Source: Hedera helix (lineage: Eukaryota; Streptophyta; Magnoliopsida; Apiales; Araliaceae). From it: 64,000 bases of DNA. The notes beneath the pieces were generated by a model that made no database searches, was not told the DNA's origin, and saw only the letters and a list, made by a program, of their open reading frames with translations. This document shows, in pieces, positions 11,521 through 25,280 of this stretch (position 1 is the first letter of the stretch; each line of letters begins with the position of its first letter). Where the stretch lies: contig OX359278.1 in NCBI GenBank assembly GCA_947179155.2, positions 24,414,744-24,478,743 of the forward strand, read 5' to 3'. The translations under genes were made by a program, and so were the position numbers.

Positions 11521-14500
11521 AATTTTGAGGAAAGAACGAAACGAATAGCGAGTTTCCTCAAATCAAGACTTGTGTGCGTTGTGCGCATTGTTCTCGATGT
11601 GAGAGTGATAGGATTGGTTCTTTTGAGACTAACCGATGTATAACGAAGTAATATGACTCTTAATCACCTATTTGTTTTCAAATTTCGAGGAAAGAACGAA
11701 ACGAATAGCGAGTTTCCTCAAATGAAGACTTGTGTGCGTTGTACGCATTGTTCTCGATGCGAGAGTGATAGGATTGGTTCTTTTGAGACTAACCGATGTA
11801 TAACGAAGTAATATGACTCTTAATCACCTATTTGTTTTCAAATTTTGAGGAAAGAACGAAACGAATAGCGAGTTTCCTCAAATGAAGACTTGTGTGCGTT
11901 GTGCGCATTGTTCTCGATGTGAGAGTGATAGGATTGGTTCTTTTGAGACTAACCGATGTATAACGAAGTAATATGACTCTTAATCACCTATTTGTTTTCA
12001 AATTTCGAGGAAAGAACGAAACGAATAGCGAGTTTCCTCAAAGGAAGACTTGTGTGCGTTGTACGCATTCTTCTCGATGCGAGAGTGATAGGATTGGTTC
12101 TTTTGAAACTAACCGATGTATAACGAAGTAATATGACTCTTAATCACCTATTTGTTTTTAAATTTTGAGGAAAGAACGAAACGAATAGCGAGTTTCCTCA
12201 AATGAAGACTTGTGTGCGTTGTACGCATTGTTCTCGATGCGAGAGTGATAGGATTGGTCCTTTTGAGGCTAACCGATGTATAACGAAGTAATATGACTCT
12301 TAATCACCTATTTGTTTTCAAATATAGAGAAAAGAACGAAACGAATAGCGAGTTTCCTCAAATGAAGACTTGTGTGCGTTGTACGCATTGTTCTCGATGC
12401 AAGAGTGATAGGATTGGTTCTTTTGAGACTAATCGATGTATAACGAAGTAATATGACTCTTAATCACCTATTTGTTTTCAAATTTTGAAGAAAGAACGAA
12501 ACGAATAGCGAGTTTCCTCAAATGAAGACTTGTGTGCGTTGTACGCATTGTTCTCGATGCGAGAGTGATAGGATTGGTCCTTTTGAGGCTAACCGATGTA
12601 TAACGAAGTAATATGACTCTTAATCACCTATTTGTTTTCAAATATAGAGAAAAGAACGAAACGAATAGCGAGTTTCCTCAAATGAAGACTTGTGTGCGTT
12701 GTACGCATTGTTCTCGATGCGAGAGTGATAGGATTGGTTCTTTTGAGACTAACCGATGTATAACGAAGTAATATGACTCTTAATCACCTATTTGTTTTCA
12801 AATTTCGAGGAAAGAACGAAACGAATAGCGACTTTCCTCAAATGAAGACTTGTGTGCGTTGTACGCATTGTTCTCGATGCGAGAGTGATAGGATTGGTTC
12901 TTTTGAAACTAACCGATGTATAACGAAGTAATATGACTCTTAATCACCTATTTGTTTTCAAATTTTGAGGAAAGAACGAAACGAATAGCGAGTTTCCTCA
13001 AATGAAGACTTGTGTGCGTTGTACGCATTGTTCTCGATGCGAGAGTGGTAGGATTGGTTCTTTTGAGACTAACCGATGTATAACGAAGTAATATGACTCT
13101 TAATCACCTATTTGTTTTCAAATTTCGAGGAAAGAACGAAACGAATAGTGAGTTTCCTCAAAGAAAGACTTGTGTGCGTTGTACACATTGTTCTCGATGC
13201 GAGAGTGATAGGATTGGTTCTTTTGAAACTAACCGATGTATAACGAAGTAATATGACTCTTAATCACCTATTTGTTTGCAAATTTAGAGGAAATAACGAA
13301 ACGAATAGCGAGTTTCCTCAAATGAAGACTTGTGTGCGTTGTACGCATTGTTCTCGATGCGAGAGTGATAGGATTGGTTCTTTTGAGACTAACCGATGTA
13401 TAACGAAGTAATATGACTCTTAATGACCTATTTGTTTTCAAATTTTGAGGAAAGAACGAAACGAATAGCGAGTTTCCTCAAATGAAGACTTGTGTGCGTT
13501 GTGCGCATTGTTCTCGATGTGAGAGTGATAGGATTGGTTCTTTTGAGACTAACCGATGTATAACGAAGTAATATGACTCTTAATCACCTATTTGTTTTCA
13601 AATTTCGAGGAAAGAACGAAACGAATAGCGAGTTTCCTCAAAGGAAGACTTGTGTGCGGTGTACGCATTCTTCTCGATGCGAGAGTGATAGGATTGGTTC
13701 TTTTGAAACTAACCGATGTATAACGAAGTAATATGACTCTTAATCACCTATTTGTTTTCAAATTTCGAGGAAAGAACGAAACGAATAGCGAGTTTCCTCA
13801 AAGGAAGACTTGTGTGCGTTGTACGCATTCTTCTCGATGCGAGAGTGATAGGATTGGTTCTTTTGAAACTAACCGATGTATAATGAAGTAATATGACTCT
13901 TAATCACCTATTTGTTTGCAAAATTTGAGGAAAGAACGAAACGAATAGCGAGTTTCCTCAAATGAAGACTTGTGTGCGTTGTACGCATTGTTCTCGATGC
14001 GAGAGTGATAGGATTGGTTCTTTTGAGACTAACCGATGTATAACGAAGTAATATGACTCTTAATCACCTATTTGTTTTCAAATTTTGAGGAAAGAACGAA
14101 ACGAATAGCGAGTTTCCTCAAATGAAGACTTGTGTGCGTTGTACGCATTGTTCTCGATGCGAGAGTGATAGGATTGGTCCTTTTGAGGCTAACCGATGTA
14201 TAACGAAGTAATATGACTCTTAATCACCTATTTGTTTTCAAATATAGAGAAAAGAACGAAACGAATAGCGAGTTTCCTCAAATGAAGACTTGTGTGCGTT
14301 GTACGCATTGTTCTCGATGCGAGAGTGATAGGATTGGTTCTTTTGAGACTAACCGATGTATAACGAAGTAATATGACTCTTAATCACCTATTTGTTTTCA
14401 AATTTCGAGGAAAGAACGAAACGAATAGCGAGTTTCCTCAAATGAAGACTTGTGTGCGTTGTACGCATTGTTCTCGATGCGAGAGTGATAGGATTGGTTC

Positions 14501-14560
14501 TTTTGAGACTAACCGATGTATAACGAAGTAATATGACTCTTAATCACCTATTTGTTTTCA
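11521..14560 (+). repeat. Segmental duplicate copy 2 (pairs with 5761-8800)
   Basis: This is the partner of the block at 5761. Private differences include agtttcctca for actttcctca in the 11681 copy, taatcaccta for taaccaccta in the 12321 copy, and gaatagtg with aagaaag in the 13121 copy. The taatgaagta in the 13761 copy is instead shared with 9601 and 14881, so the right end of this block may be a mosaic. Confidence 0.9.
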
Positions 14561-15840
14561 AATTTTGAGGAAATAACGAAACGAATAGCGAGTTTCCTCA
14601 AATGAAGACTTGTGTGCGTTGTACGCATTGTTCTCGATGCGAGAGTGATAGGATTGGTTCTTTTGAGACTAACCGATGTATAACGAAGTAATATGACTCT
14701 TAATCACCTATTTGTTTTCAAATTTCGAGGAAAGAACGAAACGAATAGCGAGTTTCCTCAAATGAAGACTTGTGTGCGTTGTGCGCATTGTTCTCCATGC
14801 GAGAGTGATAGGATTGGCTCTTTTGAAACTAACCGATGTATAACGAAGTAATATGACTCTTAATCACCTATTTGTTTTCAAATTTCGAGGAAAGAACGAA
14901 ACGAATAGCGAGTTTCCTCAAAGGAAGACTTGTGTGCGTTGTACGCATTCTTCTCGATGCGAGAGTGATAGGATTGGTTCTTTTGAAACTAACCGATGTA
15001 TAATGAAGTAATATGACTCTTAATCACCTATTTGTTTGCAAATTTAGAGGAAATAACGAAACGAATAACGAGTTTCCCCAAATGAAGACTTGTGTGCGTT
15101 GTACGCATTGTTCTCGATGCGAGAGTGATAGGATTGGTCCTTTTGAGGCTAACCGATGTATAACGAAGTAATATGACTCTTAATCACCTATTTGTTTGCA
15201 AATTTAGAGGAAATAACGAAACGAATAACGAGTTTCCTCAAATGAAGACTTGTGTGCGTTGTACGCATTGTTCTCGATGCGAGAGTGATAGGATTGGTCC
15301 TTTTGAGGCTAACCGATGTATAACGAAGTAATATGACTCTTAATCACCTATTTGTTTGCAAATTTTGAGAAAAGAACGAAACGAATAGCGAGTTTCCTCA
15401 AATGAATACTTGTGTGCGTTGTACGCATTGTTCTCGATGCGAGAGTGATAGGATTGGTTCTTTTGAGACTAACCGATGTATAACGAAGTAATATGACTCT
15501 TAATCACCTATTTGTTTGCAAATTTAGAGGAAATAACGAAACGAATAGCGAGTTTCCTCAAATGAAGACTTGTGTGCGTTGTACGCATTGTTCTCGATGC
15601 GAGAGTGATAGGATTGGTTCTTTTGAGACTAACCGATGTATAACGAAGTAATATGACTCTTAATCACCTATTTGTTTTCAAATTTCGAGGAAAGAACGAA
15701 ACGAATAGCGAGTTTCCTGAAATGAAGACTTGTGTGCGTTGTACGCATTGTTCTCGATGCGAGAGTGATAGGATTGGTTCTTTTGAGACTAACCGATGTA
15801 TAACAAAGTAATATGACTCTTAATCACCTATTTGTTTTCA
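14561..15840 (+). repeat. Transition segment with a monomer-level duplication
   Basis: These eight monomers lead into zone III. Those at 15041 and 15201 are near-identical neighbours: both are A-heads with gaataacg, ggattggtcc, gaggct and tttgca, differing at agtttcccca versus agtttcctca. This looks like a one-unit (160-bp) tandem duplication. 14881 repeats the aaggaag/gcattc variant with taatgaagta. Confidence 0.8.
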
Positions 15841-16160
15841 AATTTCGAGGAAAGAACGAAACGAATAGCGAGTTTCCTCAAATGAAGACTTGTGTGCGTT
15901 GTACGCATTGGTTTCAATGAGAAAGTGATAGGATTGTTCCTTTTGAGGCTAACCGATGTATAACGAAGTAATATGACTCTTAATCACCTATTTGATAGCA
16001 AAATTTGAGGAAAGAACGAAACGAATAGCGAGTTTCCTCAAATGAAGACTTGTGTGCGTTGTACGCATTGTTCTCGATGCGAGAGTGATAGGATTGGTTC
16101 TTTTGAGACTAACCGATGTATAACGAAGTAATATGACTCTTAATCACCTATTTGTTTTCA
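15841..16160 (+). repeat. First occurrence of the gtttcaatga / gatagca / W-head two-monomer haplotype
   Basis: The first monomer replaces ttctcgatgc (71-80) with gtttcaatga and ggattggttc with ggattgttcc (ggattgctcc in most later copies), has gaggct at 105-110, and ends in tttgatagca. The next monomer then has a W-head (aaatttgagg). The linked pair recurs about 18 times, starting at 15841, 17441, 18881, 21761, 22881, 24161, 29281, 30241, 30561, 32641, 33441, 35041, 38081, 39521 (left part replaced), 40801, 51834, 54074 and 62074. Because the linked bases cross a monomer boundary, the copied unit must be at least two monomers. Confidence 0.9.
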
Positions 16161-17440
16161 AATTTTGAGGAAAGAACGAAACGAATAGCGAGTTTCCTCA
16201 AATGAAGACTTGTGTGCGTTGTACGCATTGTTCTCGATGCGAGAGTGATAGGATTGGTTCTTTTGAGACTAACCGATGTATAACGAAGTAATATGACTCT
16301 TAATCACCTATTTGTTTTCAAATTTAGAGGAAATAACGAAACGAATAGCGACTTTCCTCAAATGAAGACTTGTGTGCATTGTACGCATTGTTCTCGATGC
16401 GAGAGTGATAGGATTGGTTCTTTTGAGACTAACCGATGTATAACGAAGTAATATGACTCTTAATCACCTATTTGTTTTCAAATTTAGAGGAAATAACGAA
16501 ACGAATAGCGACTTTCCTCAAATGAAGACTTGTGTGCGTTGTACGCATTGTTCTCGATGCGAGAGTGATAGGATTGGTTCTTTTGAGACTAACCGATGTA
16601 TAACGAAGTAATATGACTCTTAATCACCTATTTGTTTTCAAATTTTGAGGAAAGAACGAAACGAATAGCGAGTTTCCTCAAATGAAGACTTGTGTGCGTT
16701 GTACGCATTGTTCTCGATGCGAGAGTGATAGGATTGGTTCTTTTGAGACTAACCGATGTATAACGAAGTAATATGACTCTTAATCACCTATTTGTTTTCA
16801 AATTTAGAGGAAATAACGAAACGAATAGCGACTTTCCTCAAATGAAGACTTGTGTGCATTGTACGCATTGTTCTCGATGCGAGAGTGATAGGATTGGTTC
16901 TTTTGAGACTAACCGATGTATAACGAAGTAATATGACTCTTAATCACCTATTTGTTTTCAAATTTTGAGGAAAGAACGAAACGAATAGCGACTTTCCTCA
17001 AATGAAGACTTGTGTGCGTTGTACGCATTGTTCTCGATGCGAGAGTGATAGGATTGGTTCTTTTGAGACTAACCGATGTATAACGAAGTAATATGACTCT
17101 TAATCACCTATTTGTTTTCAAATTTAGAGGAAATAACGAAACGAATAGCGACTTTCCTCAAATGAAGACTTGTGTGCATTGTACGCATTGTTCTCGATGC
17201 GAGAGTGATAGGATTGGTTCTTTTGAGACTAACAGATGTATAACGAAGTAATATGACTCTTAATCACCTATTTGTTTTCAAATTTAGAGGAAATAACGAA
17301 ACGAATAGCGACTTTCCTCAAATGAAGACTTGTGTGCGTTGTACGCATTGTTCTCGATGCGAGAGTGATAGGATTGGTTCTTTTGAGACTAACCGATGTA
17401 TAACGAAGTAATATGACTCTTAATCACCTATTTGTTTTCA
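16161..17440 (+). repeat. Short-period local amplification (2- and 3-monomer units)
   Basis: The marker tgtgtgcatt on an A-head with actttcctca occurs at 16321, 16801 and 17121, that is at 480- and 320-bp spacing. It is interleaved with T-head and plain A-head copies. Spacing this short suggests small-scale unequal exchange. Confidence 0.75.
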
Positions 17441-18400
17441 AATTTCGAGGAAAGAACGAAACGAATAGCGAGTTTCCTCAAATGAAGACTTGTGTGCGTT
17501 GTACGCATTGGTGTCAATGAGAGAGTGATAGGGTTGCTCCTTTTGAGGCTAACCGATGTATAACGAAGTAATATGACTCTTAATCACCTATTTGATAGCA
17601 AAATTTGAGGAAAGAACGAAACGAATAGCGAGTTTCCTCAAATGAAGACTTGTGTGCGTTGTACGCATTGTTCTCGATGCGAGAGTGATATGATTGGTTC
17701 TTTTGAGACTAACCGATGTATAACGAAGTAATATGACTCTTAATCACCTATTTGTTTTCAAATTTAGAGGAAATAACGAAACGAATAGCGACTTTCCTCA
17801 AATGAAGACTTGTGTGCGTTGTACGCATTGTTCTCGATGCGAGAGTGATAGGATTGGTTCTTTTGAGACTAACCGATGTATAACGAAGTAATATGACTCT
17901 TAATCACCTATTTGTTTTCAAATTTTGAGGAAAGAACGAAACGAATAGCGAGTTTTCTCAAATGAAGACTTGTGTGCGTTGTACGCATTGTTCTCGATGC
18001 GAGAGTGATAGGATTGGTTCTTTTGAGACTAACCGATGTATAACGAAGTAATATGACTCTTAATCACCTATTTGTTTTCAAATTTAGAGGAAATAACGAA
18101 ACGAATAGCGAGTTTCCTCAAATGAAGACTTGTGTGCGTTGTACGCATTGTTCTCGATGCGAGAGTGATAGGATTGGTTCTTTTGAGAGTAACCGATGTA
18201 TAACGAAGTAATATGACTCTTAATCACCTATTTGTTTTCAAATTTTGAGGAAAGAACGAAACGAATAGCGAGTTTTCTCAAATGAAGACTTGTGTGCGTT
18301 GTACGCATTGTTCTCGATGCGAGAGTGATAGGATTGGTTCTTTTGAGAGTAACCGATGTATAACGAAGTAATATGACTCTTAATCACCTATTTGTTTTCA
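17441..18400 (+). repeat. 1,440-bp-offset duplicate, copy 1 (6 monomers)
   Basis: This matches 18881-19840. Both copies carry gggttgctcc in the first monomer, gatatgattgg in the second and gagagt in the fifth and sixth. 17441 has gtgtcaatga where its partner has gtttcaatga. Confidence 0.8.
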
Positions 18401-18880
18401 AATTTCGAGGAAAGAACGAAACGAATAGCGAGTTTCCTCAAATGAAGACTTGTGTGCGTTGTACGCATTGTTCTCGATGCGAGAGTGATAGGATTGGCTC
18501 TTTTGAAACTAACCGATGTATAACGAAGTAATATGACTCATAATCACCTATTTGTTTTCAAATTTCGAGGAAAGAACGAAACGAATAGCGAGTTTCCTCA
18601 AAGGAAGACTTGTGTGCGTTGTACGCATTCTTCTCGATGCGAGAGTGATAGGATTGGTTCTTTTGAGACTAACCGATGTATAACGAAGTAATATGACTCT
18701 TAATCACCTATTTGTTTTCAAATTTTGAGAAAAGAACGAAACGAATAGCGACTTTCCTCAAATGAAGACTTGTGTGCGTTGTACGCATTGTTCTCGATGC
18801 GAGAGTGATAGGATTGGTTCTTTTGAGACTAACCGATGTATAACGAAGTAATATGACTCTTAATCACCTATTTGTTTTCA
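18401..18880 (+). repeat. C-C dimer and spacer monomer between the 1,440-bp-offset copies
   Basis: 18401 is the ggctc...gaaact...gactca C-head and 18561 the aaggaag/gcattc C-head. This dimer also occurs at 321, 1761, 4001, 9441, 10881, 20161, 25441 and 26561, and in altered form at 36641, 58234, 61114 and 62874. 18721 is a G-head with actttcctca. Confidence 0.8.
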
Positions 18881-19840
18881 AATTTCGAGGAAAGAACGAA
18901 ACGAATAGCGAGTTTCCTCAAATGAAGACTTGTGTGCGTTGTACGCATTGGTTTCAATGAGAGAGTGATAGGGTTGCTCCTTTTGAGGCTAACCGATGTA
19001 TAACGAAGTAATATGACTCTTAATCACCTATTTGATAGCAAAATTTGAGGAAAGAACGAAACGAATAGCGAGTTTCCTCAAATGAAGACTTGTGTGCGTT
19101 GTACGCATTGTTCTCGATGCGAGAGTGATATGATTGGTTCTTTTGAGACTAACCGATGTATAACGAAGTAATATGACTCTTAATCACCTATTTGTTTTCA
19201 AATTTAGAGGAAAGAACGAAACGAATAGCGACTTTCCTCAAATGAAGACTTGTGTGCGTTGTACGCATTGTTCTCGATGCGAGAGTGATAGGATTGGTTC
19301 TTTTGAGACTAACCGATGTATAACGAAGTAATATGACTCTTAATCACCTATTTGTTTTCAAATTTTGAGGAAAGAACGAAACGAATAGCGAGTTTTCTCA
19401 AATGAAGACTTGTGTGCGTTGTACGCATTGGTCTCGATGCGAGAGTGATAGGATTGGTTCTTTTGAGACTAACCGATGTATAACGAAGTAATATGACTCT
19501 TAATCACGTATTTGTTTTCAAATTTAGAGGAAATAACGAAACGAATAGCGAGTTTCCTCAAATGAAGACTTGTGTGCGTTGTACGCATTGTTCTCGATGC
19601 GAGAGTGATAGGATTGGTTCTTTTGAGAGTAACCGATGTATAACGAAGTAATATGACTCTTAATCACCTATTTGTTTTCAAATTTTGAGGATAGAACGAA
19701 ACGAATAGCGAGTTTCCTCAAATGAAGACTTGTGTGCGTTGTACGCATTGTTCTCGATGCGAGAGTGATAGGATTGGTTCTTTTGAGAGTAACCGATGTA
19801 TAACGAAGTAATATGACTCTTAATCACCTATTTGTTTTCA
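18881..19840 (+). repeat. 1,440-bp-offset duplicate, copy 2
   Basis: Partner of 17441-18400. Private changes include aaagaac on an A-head (19201), gtctcgatgc (19361 copy), taatcacgta (19361 copy, just before 19521) and gatagaac (19681 copy). Confidence 0.8.
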
Positions 19841-22800
19841 AATTTAGAGGAAATAACGAAACGAATAGCGACTTTCCTCAAATGAAGACTTGTGTGCGTT
19901 GTACGCATTGTTCTCGATGCGAGAGTGATAGGATTGGCTCTTTTGAGACTAACCGATGTATAACGAAGTAATATGACTCTTAATCACCTATTTATTTTCA
20001 AATTTTGAGGAAAGAACGAAACGAGTAGCGAGTTTCCTCAAAGGAAGACTTGTGTGCGTTGTACGCATTGTTCTCGATGCGAGAGTGATAGGATTGGTTC
20101 TTTTGAGACTAACCGATGTATAACGAAGTAATATGACTCTTAATCACCTATTTGTTTTCAAATTTCGAGGAAAGAACGAAACGAATAGCGAGTTTCCTCA
20201 AATGAAGACTTGTGTGCGTTGTACGCATTGTTCTCGATGCGAGAGTGATAGGATTGGCTCTTTTGAAACTAACCGATGTATAACGAAGTAATATGACTCA
20301 TAATCACCTATTTGTTTTCAAATTTCGAGGAAAGAACGAAACGAATAGCGAGTTTCCTCAAAGGAAGACTTGTGTGCGTTGTACGCATTCTTCTCGATGC
20401 GAGAGTGATAGGATTGGTTCTTTTGAAACTAACCGATGTATAACGAAGTAATATGACTCTTAATCACCTATTTGTTTGCAAATTTAGAGGAAAGAACGAA
20501 ACGAATAGCGAGTTTCCTCAAATGAAGACTTGTGTGTGTTGTACGCATTGGTTTCAATGAGAGAGTGATAGGATTGGTCCTTTTGAGGCTAACCGATGTA
20601 TAACGAAGTAATATGACTCTTAATCACCTATTTGTTTGCAAATTTTGAGAAAAGAACGAAACGAATAGCGAGTTTCCTCAAATGAAGACTTGTGTGCGTT
20701 GTACGCATTGTTCTCGATGCGAGAGTGATAGGATTGGTTCTTTTGAGACTAACCGATGTATAACGAAGTAATATGACTCTTAATCACCTATTTGTTTGCA
20801 AATTTAGAGGAAATAACGAAACGAATAACGAGTTTGCTCAAATGAAGACTTGTGTGCGTTGTACGCATTTTTCTCGATGCGAGAGTGATAGGATTGGTTC
20901 TTTTGAGACTAACCGATGTATAACGAAGTAATATGACTCTTAATCACCTATTTGTTTTCAAATTTAGAGGAAATAACGAAACGAATAGCGACTTTCCTCA
21001 AATGAAGACTTGTGTGCGTTGTACGCATTGTTCTCGATGCGAGAGTGATAGGATTGGTTCTTTTGAGACTAACCGATGTATAACGAAGTAATATGACTCT
21101 TAATCACCTATTTGTTTTCAAATTTCGAGGAAAGAACGAAACGAATAGCGAGTTTCCTCAAATGAAGACTTGTGTGCATTGTACGCATTGTTCTCGATGC
21201 GAGAGTGATAGGATTGGTTCTTTTGAGACTAACCGATGTATAACGAAGTAATATGCCTCTTAATCACCTATTTGTTTTCAAATTTCGAGGAAAGAGCGAA
21301 ACGAATAGCGAGTTTCCTCAAAGTAAGACTTGTGTGCGTTGTACGCATTGTTCTCGATGCGAGAGTGATAGGATTGGTTCTTTTGAAACTAACCGATGTA
21401 TAACAAAGTAATATGACTCTTAATCACCTATTTGTTTGCAAATTTAGAGGAAATAACGAAACGAATAGCGACTTTCCTCAAATGAAGACTTGTGTGCGTT
21501 GTACGCATTGTTCTCGATGCGAGAGTGATAGGATTGGTTCTTTTGAGACTAACCGATGTATAACGAAGTAATATGACTCTTAATCACCTATTTGTTTTCA
21601 AATTTTGAGGAAAGAACGAAACGAATAGCGAGTTTCCTCAAATGAAGACTTGTGTGTGTTGTACGCATTGTTCTCGATGCGAGAGTGATAGGATTGGTTC
21701 TTTTGAGACTAACCGATGTATAACGAAGTAATATGACTCTTAATCACCTATTTGTTTTCAAATTTCGAGGAAAGAACGAAACGAATAGCGAGTTTCCTCA
21801 AATGAAGACTTGTGTGCGTTGTACGCATTGGTTTCAATGAGAGAGTGATAGGATTGCTCCTTTTGAGGCTAACCGATGTATAACGAAGTAATATGACTCT
21901 TAATCACCTATTTGATAGCAAAATTTGAGGAAAGAACGAAACGAATAGCGAGTTTCCTCAAATGAAGACTTGTGTGCGTTGTACGCATTGTTCTCGATGC
22001 GAGAGTGATAGGATTTGTTCTTTTGAGACTAACCGATGTATAACGAAGTAATATGACTCTTAATCACCTATTTGTTTTCAAATTTTGAGGAAAGAACGAA
22101 ACGAATAGCGAGTTTCCTCAAATGAAGACTTGTGTGCGTTGTACGCATTGTTCTCGATGCGAGAGTGATAGGATTTGTTCTTTTGAGACTAACCGATGTA
22201 TAACGAAGTAATATGACTCTTAATCACCTATTTGTTTTCAAATTTCGAGGAAAGAACGAAACGAATAGCGAGTTTCCTCAAAGGAAGACTTGTGTGCGTT
22301 GTACACATTGTTCTCGATGCGAGAGTGATAGGATTGGTTCTTTTGAAACTAACCGATGTATAACAAAGTAATATGACTCTTAATCACCTATTTGTTTGCA
22401 AATTTAGAGGAAATAACGAAACGAATAGCGACTTTCCTCAAATGAAGACTTGTGTGCGTTGTACGCATTGTTCTCGATGCGAGAGTGATAGGATTGGTTC
22501 TTTTGAGACTAACCGATGTATAACGAAGTAATATGACTCTTAATCACCTATTTGTTTTCAAATTTTGAGGAAAGAACGAACCGAATAGCGAGTTTCCTCA
22601 AATGAAGACTTGTGTACGTTGTGCGCATTGTTCTCGATGTGAGAGTGATAGGATTGGTTCTTTTGAGACTAACCGATGTATAACGAAGTAATATGACTCT
22701 TAATCACCTATTTGTTTTTAAATTTCGAGGAAAGAACGAAACGAATAACGACTATCCTCAAATGAAGACTTGTGTGCGTTGTACGCATTGTTCTCGATGC

Positions 22801-25280
22801 GAGAGTGATAGGATTGGTTCTTTTGAGACTAACCGATGTATAACGAAGTAATATGACTCTTAATCACCTATTTGTTTTCAAATTTCGAGGAAAGAACGAA
22901 ACGAATAGCGAGTTTCCTCAAATGAAGACTTGTGTGCGTTGTACGCATTGGTTTCAATGAGAGAGTGATAGGATTGCTCCTTTTGAGGCTAACCGATGTA
23001 TAACGAAGTAATATGACTCTTCATCACCTATTTGATAGCAAAATTTGAGGAAAGAACGAAACGAATAGCGAGTTTCCTCAAATGAAGACTTGTGTGCGTT
23101 GTACGCATTGTTCTCGATGCGAGAGTGATAGGATTTGTTCTTTTGAGACTAACCGATGTATAACGAAGTAATATGACTCTTAATCACCTATTTGTTTTCA
23201 AATTTTGAGGAAAGAACGAAACGAATAGAAAGTTTCCTCAAATGAAGACTTGTGTGCGTTGTACGCATTGTTCTCGATGCGAGAGTGATAGGATTGGCTC
23301 TTTTGAGACTAACCGATGTATAACGAAGTAATATGACTCTTAATCACCTATTTGTTTTCAAATTTAGAGGAAATAACGAAACGAATAGCGACTTTCCTCA
23401 AATGAAGACTTGTGTGCGTTGTACGCATTGTTCTCGATGCGAGAGTGATAGGATTGGCTCTTTTGAGACTAACCGATGTATAACGAAGTAATATGACTCT
23501 TAATCACCTATTTGTTTTCAAATTTAGAGGAAATAACGAAACGAATAGCGAGTTTCCTCAAATGAAGACTTGTGTGCGTTGTACGCATTGTGCTCGATGC
23601 GAGAGTGATAGGATTGGTTCTTTTGAGAGTAACCGGTGTATAACGAAGTAATATGACTCTTAATCACCTATTTGTTTTCAAATTTTGAGGAAAGAACGAA
23701 ACGAATAGCGAGTTTCCTCAAATGAAGACTTGTGTGCGTTGTACGCATTGTTCTCGATGCGAGAGTGATAGGATTGGTTCTTTTGAGACTAACCGGTGTA
23801 TAACGAAGTAATATGACTCTTAATCACCTATTTGTTTTCAAATTTAGAGGAAATAACGAAACGAATAGCGAGTTTCCTCAAATGAAGACTTGTGTGCGTT
23901 GTACGCATTGTTCTCGATGCGAGAGTGATAGGATTGGTTCTTTTGAGACTAACCGATGTATAACGAAGTAATATGACTCTTAATCACCTATTTGTTTTCA
24001 AATTTTGAGGAAAGAACGAAACGAATAGCGAGTTTCCTCAAATGAAGACTTGTGTGCGTTGTACGCATTGTTCTCGATGCGAGAGTGATAGGATTGGTTC
24101 TTTTGAGACTAACCGATGTATAACGAAGTAATATGACTCTTAATCACCTATTTGTTTTCAAATTTCGAGGAAAGAACGAAACGAATAGCGAGTTTCCTCA
24201 AATGAAGACTTGTGTGCGTTGTACGCATTGGTTTCAATGAGAGAGTGATAGGATTGCTCCTTTTGAGGCTAACCGATGTATAACGAAGTAATATGACTCT
24301 TAATCACCTATTTGATAGCAAAATTTGAGGAAAGAACGAAACGAATAGCGAGTTTCCTCAAATGAAGACTTGTGTGCGTTGTACGCATTGTTCTCGATGC
24401 GAGAGTGATAGGATTTGTTCTTTTGAGACTAACCGATGTATAACGAAGTAATATGACTCTTAATCACCTATTTGTTTTCAAATTTTGAGGAAAGAACGAA
24501 ACGAATAGCGAGTTTCCTCAAATGAAGACTTGTGTGCGTTGTACGCATTGTTCTCGATGCGAGAGTGATAGGATTGGTTCTTTTGAGACTAACTGATGTA
24601 TAACGAAGTAATATGACTCTTAATCACCTATTTGTTTTCAAATTTAGAGGAAATAACGAAACGAATAGCGACTTTCCTCAAATGAAGACTTGTGTGCGTT
24701 GTACGCATTGTTCTCGATGCGAGAGTGATAGGATTGGTTCTTTTGAGACTAACCGATGTATAACGAAGTAATATGACTCTTAATCACCTATTTGTTTTCA
24801 AATTTAGAGGAAATAACGAAACGAATAGCGAGTTTCCTCAAATGAAGACTTGTGTGCGTTGTACGCATTGTTCTCGATGCGAGAGTGATAGGATTGGTTC
24901 TTTTGAGAGTAACCGATGTATAACGAAGTAATATGACTCTTAATCACCTATTTGTTTTCAAATTTTGAGGAAAGAACGAAACGAATAGCGAGTTTCCTCA
25001 AATGAAGACTTGTGTGCGTTGTACGCATTGTTCTCGATGCGAGAGTGATATGATTGGTTCTTTTGAGACTAACCGATGTATAACGAAGTAATATGACTCT
25101 TAATCACCTATTTGTTTTCAAATTTAGATGAAATAACGAAACGAATAGCGAGTTTCCTCAAATGAAGACGTGTGTGCGTTGTACGCATTGTTCTCGATGC
25201 GAGAGTGATAGGATTGGTTCTTTTGAGACTAACCGATGTATAACGAAGTAATATGACTCTTAATCACCTATTTGTTTTCA
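19841..25280 (+). repeat. Array zone III, left part: repeated gtttcaatga modules
   Basis: This is satellite only. The modules at 21761, 22881 and 24161 are 1,120 and 1,280 bp apart; the W-head copy after each reads ggatttgttc. The variant taacaaagta occurs in the 21281 and 22241 copies, 960 bp apart. 20481 has gtttcaatga but lacks the gatagca end, so it is a recombinant form of the haplotype. Confidence 0.85.
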
